Source of the DNA: Gonatopus flavifemur | Lineage: Eukaryota; Arthropoda; Insecta; Hymenoptera; Dryinidae | Direction of reading: 5' to 3' | Assembly (NCBI GenBank): GCA_018340375.1 | Contig: JAFFJZ010000003.1 | Location: forward strand, 17,174,001 to 17,238,000 | DNA length: 64,000 bases | Part shown: piece after piece, positions 23,673 to 34,900 of the stretch | How positions within the stretch are numbered: position 1 is the stretch's first letter | Layout: every line of letters starts with the position of its first letter | Translations under genes and position numbers: made by a program | The notes under the pieces: generated by a model | Told to the model about the DNA's origin: nothing | The model's database searches: none | What the model saw: only the letters and a program-made list of their open reading frames with translations

Positions 23673-26254
23673 TTTCAGCAACATGAAATATTAGAAAGTG
23701 TATGTTCCAAAACATTTGTTCTTCGAAATCATGCCATTTTCTATGAACAATGTATCAAATTTGTACCCTTATCGCGCCATCTCGAGGAATTTCAGTTCTC
23801 AATTTTCTCATTTCAAAAAAATAAGAGGAATCCACCACTCGTTGATCTAAGCTTCACATTTCATTATCATCCATCAAGATTCCTTTTGCTCGGTCAATAT
23901 CATTCCAAGTCCATCTTTTTTTTCAAAACACACTTTCCCCCCTCGTTCCATATTCAATCTCACCTGTGTTCCGAATCGTAAGCGAATTCTGATTTCTATC
24001 CGTATTTCTTCAAATTGCTATATAATTTATCCATAGCGAGAGTCAATATTTGAATTCAAATCTCACAGAACTGGATGACGTTTACATAACCGAGTTTTTT
24101 TTTTTTATATATTTGAATAACTGTTTTTTTTCCTCTTTCATACTTACCGCGATGGAAGAGGTTGAAGTGGGGATCGAATGAATATAAAAATATTCGGTGA
24201 AATTCAATAGAAAACTATTATCGACGTCGAAAAAGTGTGGATGTAGGTGTGTTTTTTTTGGGGGAAGGAAAAAGAGGAAAAGTAAGTGGCGAGCGTATTA
24301 TGTACGTTCGACGATATGAAAAACGCGGTGATATCATTCGGTCGAGATTGATATACGTGATGGGTGGGAAATCGGTGGTGATAATGGAAAAAGCAGATTT
24401 ATATCTCAAATATTGTCTATGCATAGAATAATTCTGAATGTTCCTTGGTGGAAATGGAATTTTAATTCGCACCGTCAAGGATCTGATTGTGATGAGATGT
24501 GAGGGATTTCATACATCTTTTCGATCGGATTTTTCTTGTCAGGTTTTTTCGAGAGTTAGTGTAATAAATAAATCTACCAACGGAGTCGTAACAGATGAAT
24601 CGTTGGGACAGTGATTTTCAAGTCCAGAAGTGACATGATTCATCCTCACCTCGCGATTCCCCTTATTTCAACTAAAATCCAAACCGGAAAATATTGTGTG
24701 ACTTGTGAGCTCGAGAATCCCTGCCTAAATGAAGCCTCTGATGATACGAATCCGTTGGAAGTTTTAGAGTCTATAAAATATACCGAGAATGGCGTTGTTT
24801 GCTGGAACGAACATTATTGCTCCGAATTCGAGGTTGAGTTTGAGAACCAGTTGGAAGTGGATTAGAATGTAGTTAATAGGTGTTTCTGACGGTACTTGCA
24901 TAGTTCGAACAGTAATTGAAAATTTCTATACTACATTGTAAAGAATTTCCTGAAATTCAATTGAATAGAAGTATGGAATTATTAGAGATTATTAAGAGCA
25001 AAAGAATCAGCATTTGTATCATTTGACTCGGTCGCATTGAATAATCCTCGCTTTGCTTCCATTCTTATAACTGTGATGGCACTCATTCAATTCGAGATAA
25101 TGAATGAATAATAATTATAAATAAACCATCTTGGGGTCAAATAAGATTTGTTGATAGTCAGCAAACTTTTTTTGATTGAAATAAATTTGAAATACTGACT
25201 TCTCAGTGTATCGATATTTTTTATAGAAAATTTGTTGAGTTTATATTGAATTTTATGAAACATCAATCGAAACTTTGTGAAAATTTTCGTCTTCTTGTTT
25301 GATTTTTAGACCCATTTGGTCCAGATTTGTGAATATTGCGTAGAAAAACAAGACTCCTTCAAGATTTCAGTCTAAATTTCGTTTTACCAACAAAGGGAAG
25401 AGAATTAAGAGCTCGATTGCTAATCAAAGTTGGCTCAATAGAATTCCATTGATTCTCAAAATTTGTCGATGTTTTGTAAATCCACTTGAAAGTTGTATGA
25501 TGATAGAAAAAAAGTCTTCTCGTGTTTTGTCGGGGAAAAGTAAATTTCCTGACAAAGGATGAAAAAATCGAGTATATTCAATTACGGACAGTGACAAATA
25601 GTATTCGATTATTCAAGTTCAAGTTTTATGTGAGAAGAAACGATGCTATTAGAAATAGAATGTTCCTTAGATATTGTATTTTCAATCTAGGTGAGTTGAT
25701 GTGAATGAAGGAAATAATACTTTCTATATACTATTCATACCTCCATGCATCTCAAAGGTGACATACTGAATGGAAAGTTGAAAATGTAATCTTATTTTAC
25801 ATGCACAGAGTAGAGTGGAAGAACAGAGATTTATTCTCTTTTCACTTGCGGAATATAATGGATTTTATTTCAGATATAATGCATCGAAATTACTATGTGC
25901 ATGAGATTTAAAAACACATGTTCAATGTTTTAGAATTCTTGTAACAAATGTGGAGAACAAGTTTAATCCCTAGTTTAACTCTACTATTTTTTCTCTTCTA
26001 AATTATGGGATTCTAGATAGGATATGAGATTTTAAAAACTTCTTGTTGAATCAAATGTTGAATATGTCAAATAATTTAATCGAATATGTTGAGGAGAGGT
26101 TCTCATCAACTTCACTCTTTTTCCAGAAGAAATTAAATAAAGAAGTTGAGTTTTTTGATACTTGTTTAATGAGTCTTAAGCTACATACAAAATTGTTTCT
26201 AAATCAAAAATCAATTCATGGGAATTGTTCACACGTACTGAAATATGACCGTCT
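23673..26254. other. Intergenic stretch with weak exon candidates
   Basis: Bases 24611-24865 hold an 84-codon plus-strand frame, E-, D- and V-richer than its surroundings (for example KYCVTCELENPCLNEASDD), but no splice signals confirm it. The frame at 25522-25693 ends at a perfect donor (CTAG|GTGAGT) without a convincing acceptor. Bases 25138-25158 repeat a 21-base word found inverted at 26498-26518. Confidence 0.35.
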
Positions 26255-26543
26255 ATACTGAGAAAAAGGTTTTCTTCTGACAAATCATATTTATTAATTA
26301 TAATCAAATTATTTATTTGATTCAAACTGATCGAAATTCATTCGAATGAATATGACTTCTTCTCAAATTTAGATTTATCTAATCATCATCGCTATGAAGT
26401 TGACTCGAGGAAATTTGTGCTGTATTTATCAGCTATGCGGTGAAATGAATATTAATACATTTTTCTTTGGCTGTATGCAACTATACGATTTATTTACTAT
26501 AAACAAATCTTATTTGAGTCCACGAATCTTTTTTCTCAGTATA
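26255..26543. mobile_element. MITE-like element with TATACTGAGAAAAA ends
   Basis: Left end TATACTGAGAAAAAGGTTTT; the reverse complement of the right end is TATACTGAGAAAAAAGATTC. The 289-base unit is non-coding. The termini resemble ACACTGAGAGAAG of the element at 889-2408, so the two may belong to related families. Confidence 0.5.
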
Positions 26544-26575
26544 AAAAACAATTGACCAATCGATCCGTACTGTGT

Positions 26576-26668
26576 AGCACTTGTTAAAAATCATCCAGAG
26601 TTAAAAATCGGAGAAGTTTTATGAAATATGATATATTGGTTGGATGTTGTACCAATAAAACCAATCAT
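26576..26668 (+). repeat. Dispersed repeat family R2, copy 1
   Basis: AGCACTT...TTAAAAAT...TGAAATATGATATATTGGTTGGA...TGTACCAATAAAAC matches 53117-53206 in order and spacing over about 90 bases. Function unknown. Confidence 0.5.
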
Positions 26669-28986
26669 CTTGCACAAAAAAAACAGGGAAGCAAATATCT
26701 TCCGCTCTTAGGTTCATCTTCCAATGAAGATTCATTCGGTAGTTTTTGAGATATCAGACAAACTTGAATACCATAGTTTCGAGAAAAACGTTTCAAAAGT
26801 TTCGATGTACGAATGTTTTTATTCAAAACAATTTTTTTCATGTACTTTGAGACTCATTCAGTGGATAACAAAAACTTCAAATTGTTTATGCACTTTCTTT
26901 CATGGAGATAAAAAAAGTTCGAAAAAATTACTTCAATCCAGGATTTTCTTGAGAAGAAACTCCCTTTAATCCGCAAATTATTGCATTTCTCATTGAGTTC
27001 GGATACTTCTGAGCTTGCAATGTATATCTTGGATGATTTTAATAAATAGATGCAAGCAAATATTTTCCAGAACTTATGAATCTTTCATTCAAGATTTATA
27101 GGGTTCTTGCTATCGCTAGGATGAACTTACAAGGAGGTGGAAGAATATCGTGAAACGCGGATTACCGATTGATTTAGAAATATTTCATCCCCACATATTG
27201 TCGTTGGTGTAGGTCAAGCGTCATATTGCGATTGATTTATTAATACTATGTCATGAACCATTTTAAAGAAATCCCAATCTTTTTCTGACGAATTATTATA
27301 AAATATTAAAACATAGTCAGAATATAAAGCTGAAAATAGCAGCCAAACACTAGCGACAAACTACTGTGGTCTTTAAGTAAACCGTGTTCAAGTATTCCTT
27401 ACATCAAGAATCGATGCAGCAACTCTTAACCATGCGTTTTAGCTATTCGCATCGCTGATAATATTCTTCTAAATTTTGATAAAATAACAGTCTGAATTGA
27501 ACATCATCACATGAAATATTTTCAATAGTTATTCAAGCTTAATAATGATAAATGCGTCCCAGTCTTCCACTCTCATTTTTATGAAAAAAAAGGAATTCCA
27601 AAAGAAGGAAAGAAGGAGATCGATACGCGTTGATAAAGCGACTACTTCGATAACACGAATTATCAGAATTATTACGATGCTTAGCATAAGAAAATTCAGA
27701 CACTCCAACTATGATATTATTGAAAGTGAAAAAGTGTCGATAACTGAATAATATTATTGAGAAAATAGTTATTTCCGTAACATGCATTTAAAATTACGTT
27801 GAAACAAAGTTTCCTTTCGTTTTCACGTGAATGGTATTTTTGTGACGAATTTCACTGACATAAGAGATTCATTTGACACCTCGCTGCCGTCGTCACTTAG
27901 ATTCAACATCGACAGCATTATGAAACGTGACGGGAAACACGCGTTGTCTCGAACATAACCATGAACCATTCCAAAAAATTTGAGAACATTCAACCGTGAT
28001 GCATCGACCATATTAGTAAAAGAATTTATATATCATTAATAAAGTGATTGAGATTTGATTTTTGCAAAATTCTGATACTTATCACGTACTTCTTCCGACA
28101 ATTTGGTCTGTAATATCATCTAGATAATGTATGAATTATGTTAATCAAATACTATACACTGCAATTTATATCAAGTGTATGGATATCTTGACAAGAGTGG
28201 TTTGATTGAATGCAGTTGATAACTGAATTTTTATTTCCTCGAACTAAGTACATGATTCGATTCATCCAAATGATGCACTTATTTGATTTATTGTTGAGTA
28301 ATTCATCTAGGATCACCTCAAGATCGATTTGTCCTATTCGTTTATGCGGAAAATTCTCCGAGAATTCCAAAAAATTAAGTATAAAAATAAAATTCTGTAA
28401 ATCTATTGCCTCAAAGGATATTTCTTAAGCATTGATAAGTCATGCTTCACGAGAAGTAGGTAAGGTCACATGAAACATATATTCAATTCGCCATATCCAA
28501 TCTCACATTTCTGGGAGTTAATCAAATTCTGCTTTTGATAGATTTGTATAATACGATAATGATTCTTTGGTATCCAAATATTAATTTGTTCATACTTGTC
28601 AACAAGATCTAAAAATATCCCACTCATCCTGAGCTGAAGAATTTTAATTGATTACATAAGCTTATAATGTCACAAAGTTTTCTTTTTCTGATGTTTGAAA
28701 AACCAGTATGAAAAAGAATGTTGCGTCACAACAAACTATACGCTCTTTAACATAGTTTAAAATGAATAACGAATAATCGATCAAAGCATCAGCGTACGAA
28801 GAGCTTCATTGCTTCCTCCAATGATACGTATACTTACTCAAATACAATATACAATTGTGATAATATTATTCGAATGACAAACGACATACTCAATCATCCG
28901 TATTTGAGGAATTCCTCAACACGTCAAGGTCATAATACCTTCAAACATAAGAAAAAAAAAGTATAAGCTTTGAAACAGCAACTCAC
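26669..28986. other. Intergenic stretch
   Basis: No supported gene or repeat. Open frames reach at most 82 codons and overlap in opposite registers. Confidence 0.45.
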
Positions 28987-29640
28987 GATTTTTTTATAAA
29001 CGCCAAATCTCAGGTCTTCGACGGGGTCCTCCGCATCGACACGGCGAACCAATTGAATCGCTCAGAATGTGTACGATGGTGACGATGATGATGGCGCTTT
29101 GTTTAAAATGCACTTGTACACCTTCCCGACACCTTCATATTTCAACAGAAATAACACCGATTCTACTGAAAGCGAATTATCATGATCCACCACGCGTGTC
29201 AGTCCATGTTCATTCAAACTGTGTAAAGTTTCGATAAAATAAGGACAAGAATGGAAGGGACGATGACAACACACTCGATGGTAACTCGGCAACTCAACCA
29301 CGACAGGTGCAAAACACACAATCGTTGATCGTTCGACGATACGAACGGACAAAGATAATAATGCGAAGGGAAAGAGATATGGAGAAAGAACTCATTCAAG
29401 AATGAATGAATGAAACAACGTGCGACAAGAACAAACACTACGACCTGTACCGAGTGCGACACGGATCGCGGCTCGCGAGAAACTGACGTCGTTGCCCGCC
29501 GGTTGGTCGCGCCAACACGGCAACGCAAACTCACATACTCGATACACGACTCCACTCGAGCCGCCCCTTTTTCCCAACCACGTTGAATCAAGAAGAAGAT
29601 GCGACACTGTGACAATGACGTTATAGAGGACATTCGGAGA
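28987..29640 (-). promoter_or_regulatory. GC/CpG-richer block: likely promoter and 5' exon of a minus-strand gene
   Basis: This block stands out from the AT-rich surroundings by many CG dinucleotides (for example CGCGGCTCGCGAG and GCCCGCCGGTTGGTCGCGCC, 29467-29517). It ends on the minus strand at a consensus donor (AAAATC|GTGAGT, donor at 28986). The last 74 bases, after a weak acceptor at 29061, read IQLVRRVDAEDPVEDLRFGV then YKKI. An alternative exon from 29225, after ACTTTACACAG, reads LNEHGLTRVVDHDNSLSVES and on to a stop. I infer a first or 5' exon with its promoter; the coding status and family are open. The downstream exons would lie to the left. Confidence 0.35.
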
Positions 29641-30130
29641 CATATATATATATACCCATACATCCCTTGTGTTTTCCAAGAAACAGAATAATGTATACAC
29701 AACTCTTTTTCTTCCCTTCCTCGCTAATACGTAACATAGATTGTATACGGTACCTGATTGTATATATGCTGATATGTATATATTCATGTTAATATTCTGC
29801 CGACCTTTCCCAACTACCGTACGATTTGTGTGTATGTACACACAATTCTGAGAACAGGTATTTGATCGATGATTTCCATTGTTGTATATGAAATCACCTA
29901 TGTCGTTTATTATGTATTATTATGTATCTGAGAAACTTTCGGGTCGTGCATGGAGAAGAATCAACATAGCGAAAAAAGGTACAAAATTGTATATTGTAGT
30001 TGGTTATTGAACATAGGAACAGCTACTGCAATTTGGGTAACTGGTAACACAATTACGGTGGTACAAGCAAACACAAACTTGATTTTTTCCTAAGAATCTT
30101 CATCAGGCATGATGATTTTTTCTGTTGTAT
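29641..30130. other. Intergenic stretch, TA microsatellite
   Basis: A short TATATA run lies at 29642-29653. Long overlapping minus-strand frames here and in the preceding block (29214-29841) have no motifs. Nothing else is seen. Confidence 0.4.
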
Positions 30131-30168
30131 TTAACCCTCTGGGGATATACCGGGTCAAAATGACCCAT
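30131..30168 (+). repeat. Possible piggyBac-like terminus
   Basis: TTAACCCTCTGGGGATATAC followed by the palindrome GGGTCA-AAA-TGACCC (30152-30166) resembles ends of piggyBac-type elements, which insert at TTAA and often start with CCC and carry a GGTCA..TGACC hairpin. I see no matching right end, so it may be a fragment. Confidence 0.3.
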
Positions 30169-31073
30169 CCCAAGTAGGAAATGCCAATATTGACAACTGG
30201 CCCATGCTTGGCAAAATACTGGGCTGCCAAGCATCGCGAACCAATATTGGTTCAATATACAACCGTTGTTCATTCTAGAAACCATACCGGGTTCCATGGG
30301 AAATGCCAATATGACAACTGGTGCAAGCTTGGCAAAATATTGGGCTCCCAAACATGGCGAACCAATATCAACCCAATATACAACCGTTTGTTATTTGAGA
30401 ACCCACACCACGTTTCATAAGGAACGCCTATACAACAAGTGGTTGAAGATTGGCAAAACATTAAGCTACCAAGCATAGCGAACCACTATCGGCCCAATAT
30501 CAAACCATTTGTTATTTGAGAATCTATACCACGTTTCGTAGGGAATGTAATTACAACAAGTGGTTGAAGCTTGGCAAAACATTAAACTGTCAAGCATGGT
30601 GAAACAATATTGGGCCAATGTACAACCGATGTTTATTTGAGAACCTATGCCACATCTCCATGTTTGTGATTTTTACAGAGTTGTACCGATATCCCTGCTA
30701 AAAATCTTATCGTTTTCTATAGGAAATTTTTAGCAGGGATGGCATGAAAAATGACGTCATTTTTTTCTCCAAGAAGTATGTTTGAAGAATCAGGTTGAAG
30801 CATGGCAAAAGTTGAAATACACAACTTGGGCCATATCCGGTTTGATCGTATGAGCCAAGCTCCAAAATACTCATAATACATATATCATGAGACATTGGGC
30901 CATGCTTGGCATTGCATTCTGGCCCAATATTGAACACCAAGCCTGGCACGAGGTTATCATCCCAAGCTTTCACCAAGCTTGGGCCATTTTTCCTCATGGA
31001 TTCTGGCCCAATATAAATCATAATTGGGCCAAGATCGGGCCAAGCTTGGGCCATTTGTTAATTCCTACCTGGG
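30169..31073. mobile_element. TIR-bounded repeat unit with GGCCCAAGCTTGG-type blocks
   Basis: The left end CCCAAGTAGGAA and the reverse complement of the right end, CCCAGGTAGGAA, are each followed within about 35 bases by GGCCCATGCTTGGC or GGCCCAAGCTTGGC. Between them lie a tandem array (30181-30662), a spacer, and a second zone (30790-31060) rich in TTGGGCCAAGCTTGGGCC-like palindromes. The open frames here follow the repeats. This is a non-autonomous or satellite-like element of unknown class. Confidence 0.5.
30181..30662 (+). repeat. Four-copy tandem repeat, 121-122-bp period
   Basis: Units begin at about 30181, 30303, 30424 and 30545. Each carries the start word (ATGCC, ATGCC, ACGCC, ATGTA), then TTGGCAAAAYAYT, CCAAGCATSGYGAACCA, AATATACAACCGTTTGTT and a C-rich end. 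Divergence increases from unit 1 to unit 4. Confidence 0.75.
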
Positions 31074-31097
31074 TATCCTTCATTTCGAAAAGTTGTA

Positions 31098-31215
31098 CAG
31101 TACGACCTCCCAATAAGAACGCTTCCCCAGCTTTTCGCTCGAGTACTTCCCCCACTTTTACTCCAACTCCGAGTTCTGGGTATTCGCGTGCGAACCCACT
31201 GAATAAGAACGCCCA
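31098..31215 (+). repeat. Possible pogo/Tigger-like terminus
   Basis: After a TA dinucleotide, CAGTACGACCTCCCAATAAG then AACGC resembles the CAGTARAACCTC-type ends of pogo-group elements. The word AATAAGAACGC recurs at about 31202 and, inverted, near 32270. No transposase is present; this is a fragment or a small non-autonomous copy. Confidence 0.3.
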
Positions 31216-31435
31216 ACTCAGCAGAACTATGAACACTTAAATGTACGTTATCGTTTTGAAGAATTCTACCCTGTTCATACCCTCAGAAAACTTTGCTGTA
31301 CGAAATCAATCCCGTCCCGTTATTTCTCAAGTTAATTGTGTAAATTAACATTTCTATGCACATTCGACGAATACGTGTGTTTTTGAAGATTTTCGTATGA
31401 AATAGCCAAAGATTCTCATAGAAAAGTTTCCTCTG

Positions 31436-31693
31436 CACTGTAAAAAATCATCGGAATTTTCCTATACGTAGAATTCGGAAAATTCCGGTCATCGTGGGAT
31501 GGGAAATCAATTTCCGATACATGTATATGAAATTTCCCATAAATTTAACTGAAAATTCCAAACTTTATGGAATGTTTACCATCATCCTGCAGTAAATTTC
31601 CGGTAAAATACGGAAAATTCTTAATCCATGTACCTATGTGTTAATTACTTCCAAACATTTTTGTGAAGTTTCCCATAAAAATTTTTTACAGTG
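31436..31693. mobile_element. MITE with perfect 13-bp TIRs (CACTGTAAAAAAT)
   Basis: CACTGTAAAAAAT starts at 31436 and its exact inverse ATTTTTTACAGTG ends at 31693. The 258-base interior is AT-rich with repeated GGAAAATTCC and TTTCCCATAAA words and has no gene. Confidence 0.7.
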
Positions 31694-31822
31694 TGTCCAT
31701 TTCCATATTATTTTCTATGTTTGGCAAAAAAAATGAGGAAAAGAATAAAGTAATTTTGCACGAACGAGGGGAACTTTCCTGAGGGTTCAGACAAATAATT
31801 GACATTATTTTCTTCCGATTGA

Positions 31823-31927
31823 ATTCCCGAGTCGAAAAGTGAAACCTGATTCAGCTTTGATTCGTTGCGTATTACGGAGTGAATCAGGTTTGATTAAAAA
31901 GGTATTACAATTTTTCGACTCGGGAAT
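31823..31927. repeat. Nested inverted repeat, 16-bp perfect outer arms
   Basis: ATTCCCGAGTCGAAAA (31823) pairs perfectly with TTTTCGACTCGGGAAT (ending at 31927). Inside, AAACCTGATTCA pairs with TGAATCAGGTTT. The 105-base unit could be a small MITE or a structured transcript; no coding frame. Confidence 0.6.
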
Positions 31928-34900
31928 GTTATTTTGATTCACAACGCATTCAACTGCACGTGAAGTATTTTCAAGGGAACCTCATTTTTCCACTGAAGAT
32001 GAAGCCTCAGGCAAATGGATTCTCCAAATTTTCTTCTAAATACATGGAATAAAACAATATACAATCAATATTTCTAAAAATCACAGGAATAATACGTACA
32101 TCAACCATATGCATTGCATGAAACAGTATTTATTTACAATCTAGGACATGTTTATATGGGTACCATGGCAAAATTGACACTCGTTCAAGGTTAGATAGCA
32201 CGGAGCATGCACCTGGTGGGGGTACTCAAATTTTAGGAAAAACTCTTCCCCTTGGGGGCTTTTGCGTTCTTATTGAAAAGTTTAAAACCATTTATTTTTT
32301 AAAACCATTTAAAAAATAGCTCCCATAGCTGATTGTTCGGCACCAAAATATTAGGGAGTTGCTTTCTTTCGCGTATAAAATATCCCAAGATGCGCAAAAA
32401 CAGTTCCAGAGAAAATTTATTCCAATCACGTATTTGGTGCACGAACAACGATTATGGGCAATAATAAAAAATGATTGAATTTTGGTTCCATAGTGACTTC
32501 ACCTCTACGTGATTCGAATTTCATAACTTGCGTATGTACTCACCTGTACGTGTATTTTTTTTTATCAAATTTCTAATGATCGATCAATTATTTTGAATTT
32601 TGCTCATTCTCTTCATCGTTTTGTTCGGTCGTGAGACTGCGCGTATGACATAATGAATTGGAAGATTATTCGATACGTGAGAGAACAAGTTTTCTACATT
32701 TTGTTTTATAAACGTGGGTCTGCTGCTTCACGATATCGGTATACACCAACTAATATTTATGAGGAAAACTTATTCTCTTTTCTCCTTATCAATGTTCCAC
32801 TTCACTTGCATTCATTGATTTCTATAACTCGTGGAGCTATTTTTTTATATTAAATTTTTCATTGTCAAACGTTGAGACTGATATGTCGCGCAACAGTCAA
32901 CGAGTATCTCTGATTACACCTTAGAAACATTTTTAATTAATCGAATATAAAATTACATTATACTATACAGCAAAATTGTATAGAAAATTCTATACAGCCT
33001 GTGCTCAATTATTATACATCAAAGTCGATTCATACTCACCGAGTAAGTACACTCGCGACTGAATTAATCGATGTATGTGATTCATTTATTTGAATGTAAT
33101 CAAATGCCATGGATGGAGGGTGTTTGCAAGTACACGATCAGGGATACTACTCACAAAGTCTAGTAATTTCTTCCTTGGATTTTCTTTTATACAGGATTAT
33201 AAATTTATTCGTTGTTCCACGCTAAAGTTCATTGCAGGATCTTTACATTCCTTCGTCATACTATCCTATATAATCCATTTGCAATAAATAGCATTTGCGT
33301 AGCGCAATAAATTTGACTAAAAAATTCCTCTCCTAGAATTATGTGCATAACTAATTATTAAAATTCAATCGACGATTCAGAAATTTGTTAATGAAATTCA
33401 CTTCGAACAAGAATACATATTTTTCACAAAGATTCAAATTCATCCTCTGTTTTCGACCAAGAGCGATATTGTTCGCGATGTTGTAACGAATACTCTCCCT
33501 TCTTCAATGATACATCGCTCTTCAACAACCGTGGACAGAAAGTTGAAGCAGATTTTAAAATTCTTCCCTACTAATTCCACCTACGTCATATTCTTTCCTC
33601 TTCCATCTGCTCGAGAAGAGGAACAATCTCTCCATTCTCTCTTTTTCTCCACTCTTGCAACTTTGCTACCCCATCATCATTCATGCTGGTGAGAGATGCG
33701 CATTACCTCATTCACAGTCCTTCGCAACACCCTTATTCTCTGGCAACCACAGTACTTAACGCACGTCTCTGAAAGCACCCATGTGGCGAGAACACTTCCC
33801 GTGTCTTGTCTTTCATATTTTCTTCGCAATATATGATTCGCTTTTAATGTCATGACTTGTTTCATAAGTTTCAACGGGTTCATTGTCCTTTACGGATATC
33901 AAACTTACTAGAATGCCAGAGAAGAAACTGTCAGCTTTTATAGCGCTTGTCCAAATTGTAAGGAAATCCACGTCAATTTTGTTTATCCTCTCAGCCATTC
34001 GGATACTCATCATCCTGAAAATCTTGTCAATTTATTATACATATCCTTGAAAGAAAGAGTAAAAGAATGTACAAAGACATAACAAAATTTTCAGTATTGT
34101 ATCATTTAATATAGAATAGCAAATAAATTCAGCTAGAATTTTCGTTGTTTCAACAAAAGTTACTCAACGAAATCAGATTCCCTTCTCAGAGGAGTTTTTT
34201 TTGCCCTCTCCGTGTATTGTGCGAGATTTCTTTTGAAATGAACACGAAGGTTTTCATTGAAAAGTAGAAGCATTAGGAATAGAATATAAAACAATTTGTG
34301 TAACGTTACATTTGTGCTCCAACGTAATATTATTTCAAAAGAGATTCGGCTTATCGAAAGAACAAGTTTTATCGGAACAAGGAAGAATGGATATCGATTT
34401 TCAAATTTCTTCAAGTTGAATTTCATTTCTATTATGAGCACAAAGGAGCACATTTCTTTTCAAAATGAAATTCATTGCTTCATTCAGAGTGAAGTAAGCG
34501 CTTTATCCTAGAAGAATAAGATATCCGTGTAACAATTCTTCATTGTTTGCTGGTGCATGATAGTATTTGAAAAATGTATGAGAGCACCTATGCTTTCGTC
34601 AAGTTTGACAATTCTGTAATAAATACAAGAGAAAAGTTGAAGAAGTTTCCCTTGAGATTTCAACTTAATTTAAGACAAAATGAATTTATTTCTCATTTTT
34701 CAAGTGAATAATGTCGTATTCGGAACTCGACACACATAATTGCTATGTAATAGTAACCTCGATAACAATTCGATGACACTTTGGACTCAAATCAACGGAT
34801 ATTCGCGAATATACAAAATAACATATGATAGGTTGAATCGCTGGTATCTCGGATTGTTACATTGTTACTCTAAAAATCATATCAAGTTTCTATGGATGAT

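Noticed and set aside
24120..24230. Strong minus-strand donor CGCG|GTAAGTATG with open sequence upstream
   Set aside because: Two phases are open and the composition is UTR-like; no coding partner found.
24611..24865. 84-codon plus-strand frame with a Cys-containing, acidic composition
   Set aside because: Suggestive composition, but it starts at a non-ATG codon, has no clear acceptor, and is short enough to arise by chance.
29214..29841. Long minus-strand open frames (162 and 149 codons) in overlapping registers
   Set aside because: Two long frames cover the same bases in different registers with no motif; the GC-richer base composition lowers stop frequency, which explains them.
30707..31240. 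Open frames of 115 and 117 codons rich in W, G and P
   Set aside because: They are readings of the GGCCCAAGCTTGG repeat blocks, on both strands.
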